Shown here: positions 8,208 to 16,270 of the stretch, piece after piece | How the letters are laid out: each line of letters starts with the position of its first letter | Position numbering within the stretch: the stretch's first letter is position 1 | Origin: Chloroflexota bacterium | GTDB lineage: Bacteria; Chloroflexota; Dehalococcoidia; Lucifugimonadales; UBA3495 | Direction of reading: 5' to 3' | DNA: 64,000 nucleotides | NCBI GenBank assembly: GCA_028873965.1 | Contig: JAPPMU010000062.1 | Span: 62,001-126,000, forward strand | Position numbers and translations under genes: made by a program | The notes under the pieces: model-generated | The model's database searches: none | The model's input: only the letters and a program-made list of their open reading frames with translations | Told to the model about the DNA's origin: nothing

Positions 8208-9539
8208 TTGCTTTTCGGCAAGACAACTGGAGCTAAACCGGCGGTTGGAGATCCCCCGACGGCCGGGCTACCGCTCAAAGGCAGCGGCAAAAAGTACCTA
8301 CTTGAACGTATTGTCAAGTGGGTACTTTTTCTTTTGGCGTCCGTCTCGGTGCTGACAACCGTGGCCATCGTGTCGGTGCTGCTGTTCGAGGGGGTGCGAT
8401 TCTTCACGTCGGACTTCTACGAAAACCGACCGACGGAGCGCGTGGCGACCAGCGAAGCGGAAGGGCTGGCGGGGGCCGCGCCGAGCACCCTATCGCCGGG
8501 CAGCATCCCGAAGGTGCAGGTGCGGGCAACCACCGACTCGCTGATTTACGTGAACTGGGAACCACCGACCGTGGGGCAGGCAGTGACCGGATATGAAGTC
8601 TCGGTTCTGCCCGTCCTGAATGCGGACATCTCGGACTGCACGAACCTGCCGCCGGACCGGATCTCCTGCGTAATCGCGAATGCCGCGCCGGGTCGCTCCC
8701 ACAAGGTCACGGTGGCCGCTGTGGCCGGGCAGGGCAAGGGTGTGGGCCTGGAGACCGACTCCTTCAGCGTGCCGGAAAAGGTGAAGTGGCACCGGTTCCT
8801 CACTGACACCAAGTGGCGCACGCTGCTGGTTCCCAGGTCCTACGGCATCTGGCCCCTCCTGGTGGGCACCACGATGATCGCGGTGCTGGCGATGGTGGTA
8901 GCGGTGCCGTTCGGCCTGCTGAGCGCGATCTTCCTGAGCGAATACGCGCACCCGCGGCTCCGGGCGATTACCAAGCCGATCCTCGAGGTGCTGGCCGGGA
9001 TCCCCACGGTGGTGTACGGATTCTTCGCGCTGTTCTTCATCACCCCGATCCTGCGCTCCTTCAGCGACGACGTGGGCATCTTCAACGCGCTGTCCGCCGC
9101 CATCGTGATGGGCGTTATGATCATCCCCATGGTCTCCAGCCTGAGCGAGGACGCGATGCGCGCAGTGCCCAACGCGCTGCGTGAGGGGGCCTACGCACTG
9201 GGAGCGACCAAGGTTGAAGTGGCCATCAGGGTGGTTTTGCCCGCGGCGCTGTCGGGGATCGTCGCCGCAATCATCCTGGCGATGTCACGGGCGATCGGCG
9301 AAACGATGATCGTGTTCATCGCCGCCGGCCAAAACGATAAGCTGACTTTCAATCCTCTGGATCCAGTGAACACCATGACGGGGTTCATGGCTACGACCAA
9401 CTTCAGTGACAACGCGATACCGGGAACGGCTCAATTCCAGGCGCTGTTCGCGGTGGGGATCACGCTGTTCATCATCACGCTGTGCATGAACCTGCTGAGC
9501 CAGTTCGTCGTGGCGAAGTTCCGTGAGGTGTACGAATAA
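8208..9539 (+). CDS. pstC: phosphate ABC transporter permease PstC with inserted FN3-like domain
   Basis: 443 aa, about 120 longer than usual PstC. TM1 is at about 33-60; a normal PstC would then reach the FLTDTKW...YGIWPLLVGT segment within a few residues, but here about 125 residues intervene. Residues about 100-190 read as a fibronectin type III module: VNWEPP with W117, GYEVSV around Y130, PGRSHKVTVAAVAG, plus Cys144/Cys154. The membrane core after residue 210 carries the BPD permease EGAYALGATK loop. The only in-frame start before TM1 is TTG 8208. Overlaps pstA by 1 nt. Confidence 0.92.
   Translation: MLFGKTTGAKPAVGDPPTAGLPLKGSGKKYLLERIVKWVLFLLASVSVLTTVAIVSVLLFEGVRFFTSDFYENRPTERVATSEAEGLAGAAPSTLSPGSIPKVQVRATTDSLIYVNWEPPTVGQAVTGYEVSVLPVLNADISDCTNLPPDRISCVIANAAPGRSHKVTVAAVAGQGKGVGLETDSFSVPEKVKWHRFLTDTKWRTLLVPRSYGIWPLLVGTTMIAVLAMVVAVPFGLLSAIFLSEYAHPRLRAITKPILEVLAGIPTVVYGFFALFFITPILRSFSDDVGIFNALSAAIVMGVMIIPMVSSLSEDAMRAVPNALREGAYALGATKVEVAIRVVLPAALSGIVAAIILAMSRAIGETMIVFIAAGQNDKLTFNPLDPVNTMTGFMATTNFSDNAIPGTAQFQALFAVGITLFIITLCMNLLSQFVVAKFREVYE
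8289..8330 (+). promoter_or_regulatory. 17-bp hairpin with T-rich tail inside the 5' end of pstC
   Basis: AAAAAGTACCTACTTGA (8289-8305) and TCAAGTGGGTACTTTTT (8314-8330) form a 17-bp stem with one G-U pair and an 8-nt loop, followed by CTTTT. It has the look of an intrinsic terminator but lies within the codons for the start of TM1. It could be an attenuator or a structure that limits PstC translation. Confidence 0.5.
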
Positions 9540-10459
9540 TGGCAGCCGAAATCGAGCGCAGTTACAGCCAGCGGCTGTCCAGACGCAAGCGGAACGCCTC
9601 CATTTTCTACGCGGTGTGCGTTGCGGCGGTGCTCCTCGCGCTGGTGATGCTGCTGGCGCTGCTGTACAGCGTTTTGTCGGAGGCCGCAGCCTGGTTGAAC
9701 CTGGACGGAACTTCGATCAAAACGCTGCTGACGGACATCCCATCCAGCAAAGCGGTGAATTCCGGCCTGTTCCCGGCGATCGTGGGCACCTTGTGGGTGA
9801 TGGCGATATGCGTCTTCGTGTCCTTCACCGTTGGAGTGTCGGCAGCGATTTACCTGGAGGAGTACTCCGGCGGCAGCCGGTTCGCCCAGCTAATCCAGAC
9901 GAACATACAGAACCTGGCCGCGGTACCGTCCATCGTGTACGGCATCCTGGGCCTGTCCATTTTCGTGGCTTTCTTCGTGATCGTGGCCCCGGGCTCGGAC
10001 GGCAAGAACGTGTCCGCGGCGGGACTGACCCTGGCGCTGCTGATCATGCCGGTGGTGATCGTGTCCTCGCAAGAGGCGATCCGCGCCGTTCCATCATCGA
10101 TACGGGAGGGCGGTTACGCGCTGGGAGGCACCAAGTGGCAGGTGATCGCGCGGCTGGTGTTGCCGCAAGCCATGCCGGGGATCCTGACCGGGATCATCCT
10201 GGCGGTGAGCCGGGCCATGGGAGAGGCGGCGCCGCTGGTCATCATGGGCGCGCTGTCCTTCGTGCCTTTCGCTCCGTCCAGCCCGCTGGACCGGTTCACC
10301 GTGTTGCCGATCCAAATCTACGTGTGGATTTCCAAGCCGCAGGAGGAGTTCCACCAACTGGCCGCAGCCGGCATCATCGTGCTGTTGATCATGCTGTTGG
10401 GCATGAACGCATTCGCCATTTTCCTGCGCAACCGGCTACAGAAGAATCTACGGGGGTAA
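9539..10459 (+). CDS. pstA: phosphate ABC transporter permease PstA
   Basis: 306 aa inner-membrane permease with six predicted helices and the cytoplasmic EGGYALGGTKWQ coupling loop that docks on PstB. Its ATG overlaps the pstC stop (TAATG), indicating translational coupling. Together with PstC it forms the phosphate channel. No insertion comparable to that in PstC is present. Confidence 0.95.
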   Translation: MAAEIERSYSQRLSRRKRNASIFYAVCVAAVLLALVMLLALLYSVLSEAAAWLNLDGTSIKTLLTDIPSSKAVNSGLFPAIVGTLWVMAICVFVSFTVGVSAAIYLEEYSGGSRFAQLIQTNIQNLAAVPSIVYGILGLSIFVAFFVIVAPGSDGKNVSAAGLTLALLIMPVVIVSSQEAIRAVPSSIREGGYALGGTKWQVIARLVLPQAMPGILTGIILAVSRAMGEAAPLVIMGALSFVPFAPSSPLDRFTVLPIQIYVWISKPQEEFHQLAAAGIIVLLIMLLGMNAFAIFLRNRLQKNLRG

Positions 10460-10465
10460 ACGAGA

Positions 10466-11251
10466 ATGGCTGCAACCTCAGCGGCGACCCGTCCCGCCGT
10501 CCGCGCCGTCGACGTGGGGGTTTATTACGGTTCCAACAAGGTGATCGAGGGCGTGAGCATGGACATGCCGGAGAACGAGATCACGGCCATCATCGGGCCA
10601 AGCGGCGCCGGCAAGAGCACGCTGTTGCGCTGCATCAACAGGTTGAACGACCTGATCGAAATCTTCCGCATGGAAGGCGAGATGTGGTTTGGCGATTTCA
10701 ACCTGTATGCTCCGGGATCAGACCCGACGCAGATCCGATACGAGATCGGGATGGTCTTCCAGCGGCCTAATCCCTTCCCCAAGTCGATTTACGACAACAT
10801 CGCCTTCGGGCCTCGGATCAACGGGTTCAAGGGCAGCATGGACGACGTGGTAGAGCAGTCGCTGAGGGGCGCCGCGCTGTGGGACGAGGTGAAAGACCGG
10901 TTGAAGGAATCGGCGCTTTCGCTCTCCGGCGGGCAACAGCAGAGATTGTGCATTGCCCGCGCGCTGGCGGTGGAGCCCAGCGTGATCTTGATGGACGAGC
11001 CCTGCTCCTCCCTGGACCCCATCGCCACCCTGGCCATCGAAGAGTTGATGCAAGAGCTCAAGAAGACCTACAGCATCGTGATTGTGACGCACAACATGCA
11101 ACAGGCGGGCCGGGTGTCCGACAAGACGGCTTTCCTGCTGCCGGACGAAAACCGCGTGGCGCATCTCATCGAATTCGGCGACACCCGGACGCTGTTCACC
11201 AACCCCAGCGACGAACGCACAGAGGCGTACATCACCGGCCGTTTCGGATAG
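10466..11251 (+). CDS. pstB: phosphate ABC transporter ATP-binding protein PstB
   Basis: 261 aa ATPase. Walker A is GPSGAGKST, the signature motif is [15 protein letters not shown], and Walker B ILMDEP is followed by the PstB-typical CSSLDP (here PCSSLDP). Six nt after pstA. It energises phosphate import by the PstCA channel. Confidence 0.96.
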   Translation: MAATSAATRPAVRAVDVGVYYGSNKVIEGVSMDMPENEITAIIGPSGAGKSTLLRCINRLNDLIEIFRMEGEMWFGDFNLYAPGSDPTQIRYEIGMVFQRPNPFPKSIYDNIAFGPRINGFKGSMDDVVEQSLRGAALWDEVKDRLKESALSLSGGQQQRLCIARALAVEPSVILMDEPCSSLDPIATLAIEELMQELKKTYSIVIVTHNMQQAGRVSDKTAFLLPDENRVAHLIEFGDTRTLFTNPSDERTEAYITGRFG

Positions 11252-11303
11252 CCGGTCGGTTTACAACCAGGCGGATTGAGGTCCACCCAAAGGGGGGCGT
11301 CGA

Positions 11304-11984
11304 ATGCTGAGATCAGATTACGAGCGCGATCTGTCGAGCCTGCAAGCCGACCTGGCGGAAATGGCGGCGCACGTCGAACAGGCGACCCTGCGCGCGCTGA
11401 AGGCCCTGGAAACCCAGGATCTGGAGCTGGCGCAAAGGATCATCGACGAAGACGACCACATCGACCGCCTGCAGGACAGCCTGGAAAACAAGTGCGTGGG
11501 GATGCTGGCCACCCAGCAACCCACGGCTATTGATCTCCGCCAGGTGATGTCGGCGGTGCATATCGCGGTGGAACTGGAGCGCATGGGAGACTATGCCGAA
11601 GGCATCGCCAAGATCTGCCTGCGCATCGGTGACCAGCCCCTGCTCAAGCCGTTGATCGACATTCCCCGCATGGCGGACCTGGCGCTGACCATGCTGCGGG
11701 AGAGCCTGGAGGCATATTCGGCGCGGGACGAATGGCAGGCGCGCAAGATCTGCCAGGACGACGACGCGGTGGACGACCTGTACAACCAGATTTACCGGGA
11801 ATTGCTGACCTACATGCTGCAAGACCCCCGCAACATCGAGCGGGCGACGTACCTGCTGTGGGTAGCGCATGACCTGGAGAGGATCGCCGACCGGGCCACC
11901 AACATCGCGGAACGGGTGATGTGGCTGGTTTCGGGGCATACCGTGGGTACCGGGAACGTAAAATCCGACCGGTCGCTGCGCTGA
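11304..11984 (+). CDS. phoU: phosphate signalling regulator PhoU
   Basis: 226 aa, two tandem three-helix bundles with the metal-binding E/DxxxD patterns (ELERMGDYAEGIAK in the first, DLERIADRATNIAE in the second). PhoU links PstSCAB to phosphate-regulon control and limits Pi uptake. Last gene of the pst operon; preceded by AAAGGGGGG. No phoB/phoR or pstS is present in the window. Confidence 0.95.
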   Translation: MLRSDYERDLSSLQADLAEMAAHVEQATLRALKALETQDLELAQRIIDEDDHIDRLQDSLENKCVGMLATQQPTAIDLRQVMSAVHIAVELERMGDYAEGIAKICLRIGDQPLLKPLIDIPRMADLALTMLRESLEAYSARDEWQARKICQDDDAVDDLYNQIYRELLTYMLQDPRNIERATYLLWVAHDLERIADRATNIAERVMWLVSGHTVGTGNVKSDRSLR

Positions 11985-12038
11985 TCCTCGCGAATCCGCA
12001 CCGGTAAAAATCCTCCGAATTTCGGTCCAAATCGGTCG

Positions 12039-12067
12039 TTGACAATTCCCGACCTCGGCAGTATAGT
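12039..12067 (+). promoter_or_regulatory. consensus sigma70 promoter of the sulfite reductase leader
   Basis: TTGACA (12039-12044), 17-nt spacer, TATAGT (12062-12067). This is the most canonical promoter in the window. The predicted start near 12074 is only a few bases before the leader-peptide ATG at 12076. Confidence 0.8.
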
Positions 12068-12075
12068 TTTCGCAA

Positions 12076-12144
12076 ATGCAGAGTAATTGCAAAAGGATTC
12101 GCATCTGCACATGTACCTGTCCCCCGACAGCGGGGGCAGGATAG
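12076..12144 (+). CDS. Cys-rich leader peptide (putative attenuator uORF)
   Basis: 22-codon ORF beginning ATG at 12076 and ending TAG 12142-12144. It reads MQSNCKRIRICTCTC followed by a Pro/Ala/Gly tail; four Cys codons are at 12088, 12106, 12112 and 12118, the last three clustered. It starts about 2 nt from the predicted transcription start, so it would be translated almost leaderless. It lies directly before two competing RNA structures and a terminator. Clustered codons of the amino acid made by the downstream pathway are the hallmark of ribosome-mediated attenuation; here they suggest sensing of Cys-tRNA. Too short to be certain as a gene. Confidence 0.65.
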   Translation: MQSNCKRIRICTCTCPPTAGAG

Positions 12145-12213
12145 ACCTGACTGAAAACTTCGGGTTCGCGCCTGCGCCCACCGGATTTGCCGTATGGCAA
12201 CGGTGGGTTTTTT
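12116..12213 (+). terminator. attenuator: pause hairpin, antiterminator and Rho-independent terminator
   Basis: Segment 1 CCTGTCCCCC (12116-12125) pairs with segment 2 GGGGGCAGG (12132-12140). Segment 3 CCTGCGCCC (12171-12179) can instead pair with segment 2 (GCAGG/CCTGC plus GGG/CCC). Segment 3 also overlaps the terminator's left arm CCCACCG (12177-12183), which pairs perfectly with CGGTGGG (12201-12207). An inner TTGCC/GGCAA stem and six Ts (12208-12213) complete the terminator. Pairing 2:3 excludes the terminator, as in classical amino-acid attenuators. Confidence 0.75.
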
Positions 12214-12239
12214 ATTGCCAGAAATCGGAGGAGGACACC

Positions 12240-14075
12240 TTGACCAGCCAAGCACAAATCCCCAGCCAGGAAGACATCCACGATTCCAGTATGCGGCTGG
12301 CGGCCGACGCGCCCGCGATCATTCCGTTCATGGAGGACGAGATACAGCGCTTCGACGCGGAGGTTGACCGGTTCCGCACCGGAGAACTGGACAACACCGT
12401 GTTCACGCCCTTCCGCTTGCGCCAGGGAGTGTACGGTCAGCGGCAGGCCGACGTGCAGATGATCCGGGTCAAGCTGCCGGGCGGCATCATCTCGGCGGAC
12501 ATGCTGGACTGCTTTGGCGACGTGACCGAAAAGTACGCCCCGCTGAAAAAGGGCCACATCACCACCCGGGAAAACATCCAGATACACCACATCCCGCTGG
12601 AGCAGACGTCCGAGGTGCTGCGCATCCTGGGCAGTGTGGGCCTGTCCAGCCGTGAGGCGTGCGGCAACACCGTCCGCAACGTGGTTGGACCTCCGACGGC
12701 TGGCGTGAGTCCGGAAGAAGTTTTCGACCCGACACCGTACCTGACGGCCTACGTGCGGTTCGGCGTGCGCCACCCCATCACGCAGAGCTTCCCGCGCAAG
12801 TTCAAGTCGGCGTTCACCGGCAACGACCAGCGCGACGAAGTGGCGGCGGCGATCCAGGACCTCACGTTCGTATCCCAGTACCAGGAAGTTGACGGGGAGC
12901 AGCGCAAGGGGTTCAAGGTGTACTGCGGCGGCGGCACGTCGATCATGCCGCGGCTGGCCAAACCGCTGTACGAGTGGGTGTCAGAGGATGACTACCTGCG
13001 CGTGGCCCTGGCCGTGTGGACGGTTTTCAACAACGCCGACATGCTGCGGAAAAACCGCATGATGGCGCGCCTCAAGGTGCTGATCGACCGCATCGGCCTG
13101 GACGAGTTCCGGGACATGGTGGACGCCGAGCTGGCGAACATCGAACCGATCGACTTCCGGCCGCTGATGACGGCCGAAGAGATCCAGCGCGAAGACCCAC
13201 CGGCGCAGCCGCCGGCCGGGAATGGCGATCACAGCGACTCCGAGTACCAGGCTTGGCTGGACGCGAACGTGGAAGCCCAGCGTCAGGACGGTTACCATGT
13301 CGTCTACATCAAGATAGTGCGCGGCGACCTCAGCCCGGAGCAATTCCGCGGGCTGGCCGACATCGTGCGGAAGTACACCGGCGGCAAGGCGCGGACCACG
13401 CAGGAACAGAACCTGGTGCTGCGTTGGGTCCCGACGGGCCACCTGTACAACGTCTGGGACGCGCTGAAGGCGCTGGAGTTGGCGGAAGCCGGACACAGCC
13501 ACATCAGCAACGTGGTGTCCTGCCCGGGCACGGACAGCTGCAAACTGGGAATCACCTCGTCCATGGGCCTGGCCCAGGCGCTGCGGACCGAGATGGCGGA
13601 TTGGAACGGCCTGTCCGAGGACAAGGGTGTGGGCGACATCCGCATCAAGATGAGCGGCTGCCCCAACGGCTGCGGCCTGCATCACATCGCCAACATCGGG
13701 TTCCACGGCGCGGCGGTCAAGGGCGTGGACGGACAGCAGATACCGTCCTACGAGCTGTTCCTGGGCGGAAACTACGGCGACAACCAGGTGGAAGACTCCC
13801 GCATCGGCACGCGGGTGCCCAAGGTGAAGGTGCCGGCCAAGCTGGTGCCGTCGGTCCTGAAAGACATCGTCACGTACTACAAGGACCACCGCGCCGACGA
13901 GTCCGAGCGTTTCAACGACTTCCTGGACCGGGTGGGCCTGGAAGAGATGACGTCGGTTGCAGCCCGCGCCCAGGAAGTCGGGCACGAAGCCGAGGGCGGC
14001 GGCGAGATGTACTTCGACTGGGAGCGGACCAACCAGTACGTGCTGGAGCGCGGCGAAGGCGAGTGCGCCGTCTAG
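12240..14075 (+). CDS. siroheme-dependent sulfite/nitrite reductase
   Basis: 611 aa with two ferredoxin-like/reductase repeats. The 4Fe-4S/siroheme ligands are C428 and C434 (SCPGTDSCKLG) and C474 and C478 (SGCPNGCG). It catalyses the six-electron reduction of sulfite to sulfide or nitrite to ammonium. Sequence alone does not separate the two, but the Cys-rich leader upstream favours sulfite reduction for cysteine synthesis. The TTG start at 12240 directly follows GGAGGAGG; a longer reading frame upstream runs through the terminator and is not believed. hemD follows 18 nt later. Confidence 0.9.
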   Translation: MTSQAQIPSQEDIHDSSMRLAADAPAIIPFMEDEIQRFDAEVDRFRTGELDNTVFTPFRLRQGVYGQRQADVQMIRVKLPGGIISADMLDCFGDVTEKYAPLKKGHITTRENIQIHHIPLEQTSEVLRILGSVGLSSREACGNTVRNVVGPPTAGVSPEEVFDPTPYLTAYVRFGVRHPITQSFPRKFKSAFTGNDQRDEVAAAIQDLTFVSQYQEVDGEQRKGFKVYCGGGTSIMPRLAKPLYEWVSEDDYLRVALAVWTVFNNADMLRKNRMMARLKVLIDRIGLDEFRDMVDAELANIEPIDFRPLMTAEEIQREDPPAQPPAGNGDHSDSEYQAWLDANVEAQRQDGYHVVYIKIVRGDLSPEQFRGLADIVRKYTGGKARTTQEQNLVLRWVPTGHLYNVWDALKALELAEAGHSHISNVVSCPGTDSCKLGITSSMGLAQALRTEMADWNGLSEDKGVGDIRIKMSGCPNGCGLHHIANIGFHGAAVKGVDGQQIPSYELFLGGNYGDNQVEDSRIGTRVPKVKVPAKLVPSVLKDIVTYYKDHRADESERFNDFLDRVGLEEMTSVAARAQEVGHEAEGGGEMYFDWERTNQYVLERGEGECAV

Positions 14076-14093
14076 CGGCGTCGCCACATCGCC

Positions 14094-14918
14094 ATGGCCA
14101 GGGCATCGCTTAACGGTAGAGTGCTGGCCTTCGTCGAGGCGCGGATGCCCGACGAAATGGCCAGCCTCATTCGCCGGCACGGCGGCGTCCCAATCGGGGC
14201 GCCGGTCATGCAGGAGCACTACCTGCAGGACAGCCCGCAAGTGCAGCGGGCCATTCTCGATGTTTGCGCAGGGCGCGTCGATGCCGCCATCTTCCTGACC
14301 GGGGTGGGTGCGAACGCGATGATGGGCATCGCCGAGGGCATGGGCCGGCTGGCGGAGTTTGAAGAGGCTTTGCGCGGGATCACGGTGGTGGCGCGCAGCC
14401 CGAAACCGGGGCGGATCCTGCGGCGCCACAAGATCCCCATCGACATCATGCCGCCGGAGCCGTACACCTCAAGCGACCTGATCGCGGCGATGCGTGATCT
14501 GGAGTTCGAACGCAAACGGGTGATTTTCCAGCGCTACGGCGGCCCGGACTCCGAGTTGCCCACGTATCTGCGGGAGCAACGAGCGGACTACGAAGAGCTG
14601 ACGTTATACGACTGGGGTTTGCCCAATGACCCTGCGCCGGTGGTTGATCTGATCGACCGGATGGAGCGAGGCGATATCGACGCCCTGGCGTTCACCAGCC
14701 GGCCACAGGTGCCAAACCTGATTGGCATCGCCGCCGACGCCGGGCGCGAAGATTCACTGCGACAGAGCCTTGAGGGAACGGTGGTCGTGGCCTCAGTGGG
14801 CCCGGTGTGCACCCGGAAATTGCAGGAGTTCGGCATCGGAGTGGACGTGGAACCGGACCACCCGCACATGGGTAACCTGGTAATGGCGGTGGCGGAGTAC
14901 TTCGGAGACTCCGCCTAG
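14094..14918 (+). CDS. hemD: uroporphyrinogen-III synthase
   Basis: 274 aa, the two-lobed HemD fold with the FLTGVGAN and AFTSRPQV strands and the typical SVGPVCTRKLQEFGI near-C-terminal motif. It closes the tetrapyrrole ring to uroporphyrinogen III, the branch point to siroheme. Located 18 nt after the siroheme-dependent reductase and so probably co-transcribed, supplying its cofactor. Convergent with, and overlapping by 4 nt, the cupin gene. Confidence 0.9.
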   Translation: MARASLNGRVLAFVEARMPDEMASLIRRHGGVPIGAPVMQEHYLQDSPQVQRAILDVCAGRVDAAIFLTGVGANAMMGIAEGMGRLAEFEEALRGITVVARSPKPGRILRRHKIPIDIMPPEPYTSSDLIAAMRDLEFERKRVIFQRYGGPDSELPTYLREQRADYEELTLYDWGLPNDPAPVVDLIDRMERGDIDALAFTSRPQVPNLIGIAADAGREDSLRQSLEGTVVVASVGPVCTRKLQEFGIGVDVEPDHPHMGNLVMAVAEYFGDSA

Positions 14919-15247
14919 TATTTGAACTCCTCGCGCACCGGGCTGAATATGTCCAGCGCGACGGCTTTAGTTCCCTGGCCCTGGGCGTAGTGCTCGACGT
15001 CGCCGGGGATGATGTACATATCGCCGGGCTTGAGGACGCGGACCTCGCCGCCGATGCCCATTTCGAGCTCGCCTTCGACGATGATGCCGCCCTGCTCATG
15101 GGGATGCGTGTGCAGGGGCACCAGGGCCCCGGCTTCGACCTCCACCAGGGAGAAGAGCATCTGGGCTCCCCAGAAGGTGCGGGTGCGGGCGCCTTCGGCG
15201 AGTTCTTTGTAGCCACGGCTCTCGGGGCTGAGGAAATAGTCACTCAT
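14915..15247 (-). CDS. cupin domain protein
   Basis: 110 aa single-domain cupin. Motif 1 LHTHPHEQGGIIVEGE supplies H46, H48 and a Gln/Glu; motif 2 PGDMYIIPGDVEHYA supplies H86. A metal-binding beta barrel is expected; the ligand or reaction is unknown. Overlaps the hemD stop on the opposite strand, and 25 nt separate it from radC upstream. Confidence 0.85.
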   Translation of the reverse strand: MSDYFLSPESRGYKELAEGARTRTFWGAQMLFSLVEVEAGALVPLHTHPHEQGGIIVEGELEMGIGGEVRVLKPGDMYIIPGDVEHYAQGQGTKAVALDIFSPVREEFKY

Positions 15248-15272
15248 CGGGTAATCTCCTTGTGGCGTCCGG

Positions 15273-16154
15273 TTAATCGAACCCCAGTCGTTTTTCCTTC
15301 AAGCTGGTGAACCGTCCACCGCGTCCGATGATCAGGTGATCCAGCAGTTCGATGTCCATCAGTTTGCCGGCGCTGGCCAGGTCGCGGGTTACGGAAATGT
15401 CCTCCGGGCTGGGCGTCGGGTCGCCGGACGGGTGATTGTGGGCAACGATGATGGAAGGGGCGTTCTCCCGTATGGCGGGACGCAGGACCTCGGCGGGGCG
15501 CACCGCACTGCTGTTCACCGTGCCGATATAGATTGTACGGCGAGCCACAACCTGGTTCCGGGTGTTGAGCAGCAGGACGACCAGGTTCTCCTGCACCAAA
15601 GGCTCCATTTCGGCGATCAGCAGGCTGGCAGCGTCCTGCGGACAGGATATCTGGGCACGCTCTTCGGGGGCAAGCGATGCGATGCGCCGGCCGAGCTCCA
15701 GCGCAGCCATGATTTCGCTGGACTTGGCGTGGTTGAGGCCGCGCTGTTCGCACAACTCCGCGTACCCGGCGCGGGCCAGGCCGGCGAGGCCGTCGAACTC
15801 GGCGAGAATGCGCATGGCGACGTTGATGGCGTTTTCGCCGGCCACGCCGGATCGCAAGAGTATGGCGACCAACTCGGCGTTGTTCAGGTAGCGCGGGCCG
15901 TGCTCGCGGAGGCGTTCCCGGGGGCGTTCGCACGGCGGCAGGTCCAGGATGGTTGGCTGGTAAGCGGTCCGGCCGACGCTCCCGGGTGACTCTTGCTCAG
16001 CCGGTTGTTCCGCATCCGGCATCGCTGAAACGCTGTCCGTATCCAAGGCCAGCGCATCGAGCGCAACGGGCGCGCCGGCGATGATTTGCTCGAGCTCGGC
16101 GCGGAACGCCTCGATGTCGGCAGGTTCAACCGGTGGTCCGGCAACAGTCATCAT
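15273..16154 (-). CDS. radC: RadC family JAB-domain protein
   Basis: About 293 aa. The RadC helix-hairpin region (ERPRERLREHGPRYLNNAEL) is followed by a JAMM domain with HNHPSGDPTPSPED, the metalloprotease-like signature. The first about 70 residues are an extra acidic, Ala/Pro-rich extension not usual in RadC (about 225 aa). The ATG pair at 16154/16151 follows GGAG; a further upstream ATG (16214) is in frame but less likely. RadC's true role is unsettled despite its DNA-repair name. Confidence 0.85.
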   Translation of the reverse strand: MMTVAGPPVEPADIEAFRAELEQIIAGAPVALDALALDTDSVSAMPDAEQPAEQESPGSVGRTAYQPTILDLPPCERPRERLREHGPRYLNNAELVAILLRSGVAGENAINVAMRILAEFDGLAGLARAGYAELCEQRGLNHAKSSEIMAALELGRRIASLAPEERAQISCPQDAASLLIAEMEPLVQENLVVLLLNTRNQVVARRTIYIGTVNSSAVRPAEVLRPAIRENAPSIIVAHNHPSGDPTPSPEDISVTRDLASAGKLMDIELLDHLIIGRGGRFTSLKEKRLGFD

Positions 16155-16270
16155 GGACTCCGTCGTCGAGATTGGACGCGGCCAGTCTAAACACCAGCCG
16201 ACCGATTGCGCCATCAGTTTGTGTCAGTAAATTGCCGGGATGCAACATCACGACATTCAGGATTTAGGTC

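Noticed and set aside
12087-12239. N-terminal extension of the sulfite/nitrite reductase
   Set aside because: The frame is open but crosses the terminator hairpin and leader ORF; a TTG directly after GGAGGAGG at 12240 begins the conserved protein.
12074-12239. Known riboswitch (SAM, cobalamin, T-box, Moco) in the sulfite reductase leader
   Set aside because: None of the conserved words I know for these classes is present; the Cys-codon ORF explains the leader better. An Rfam search could still overturn this.
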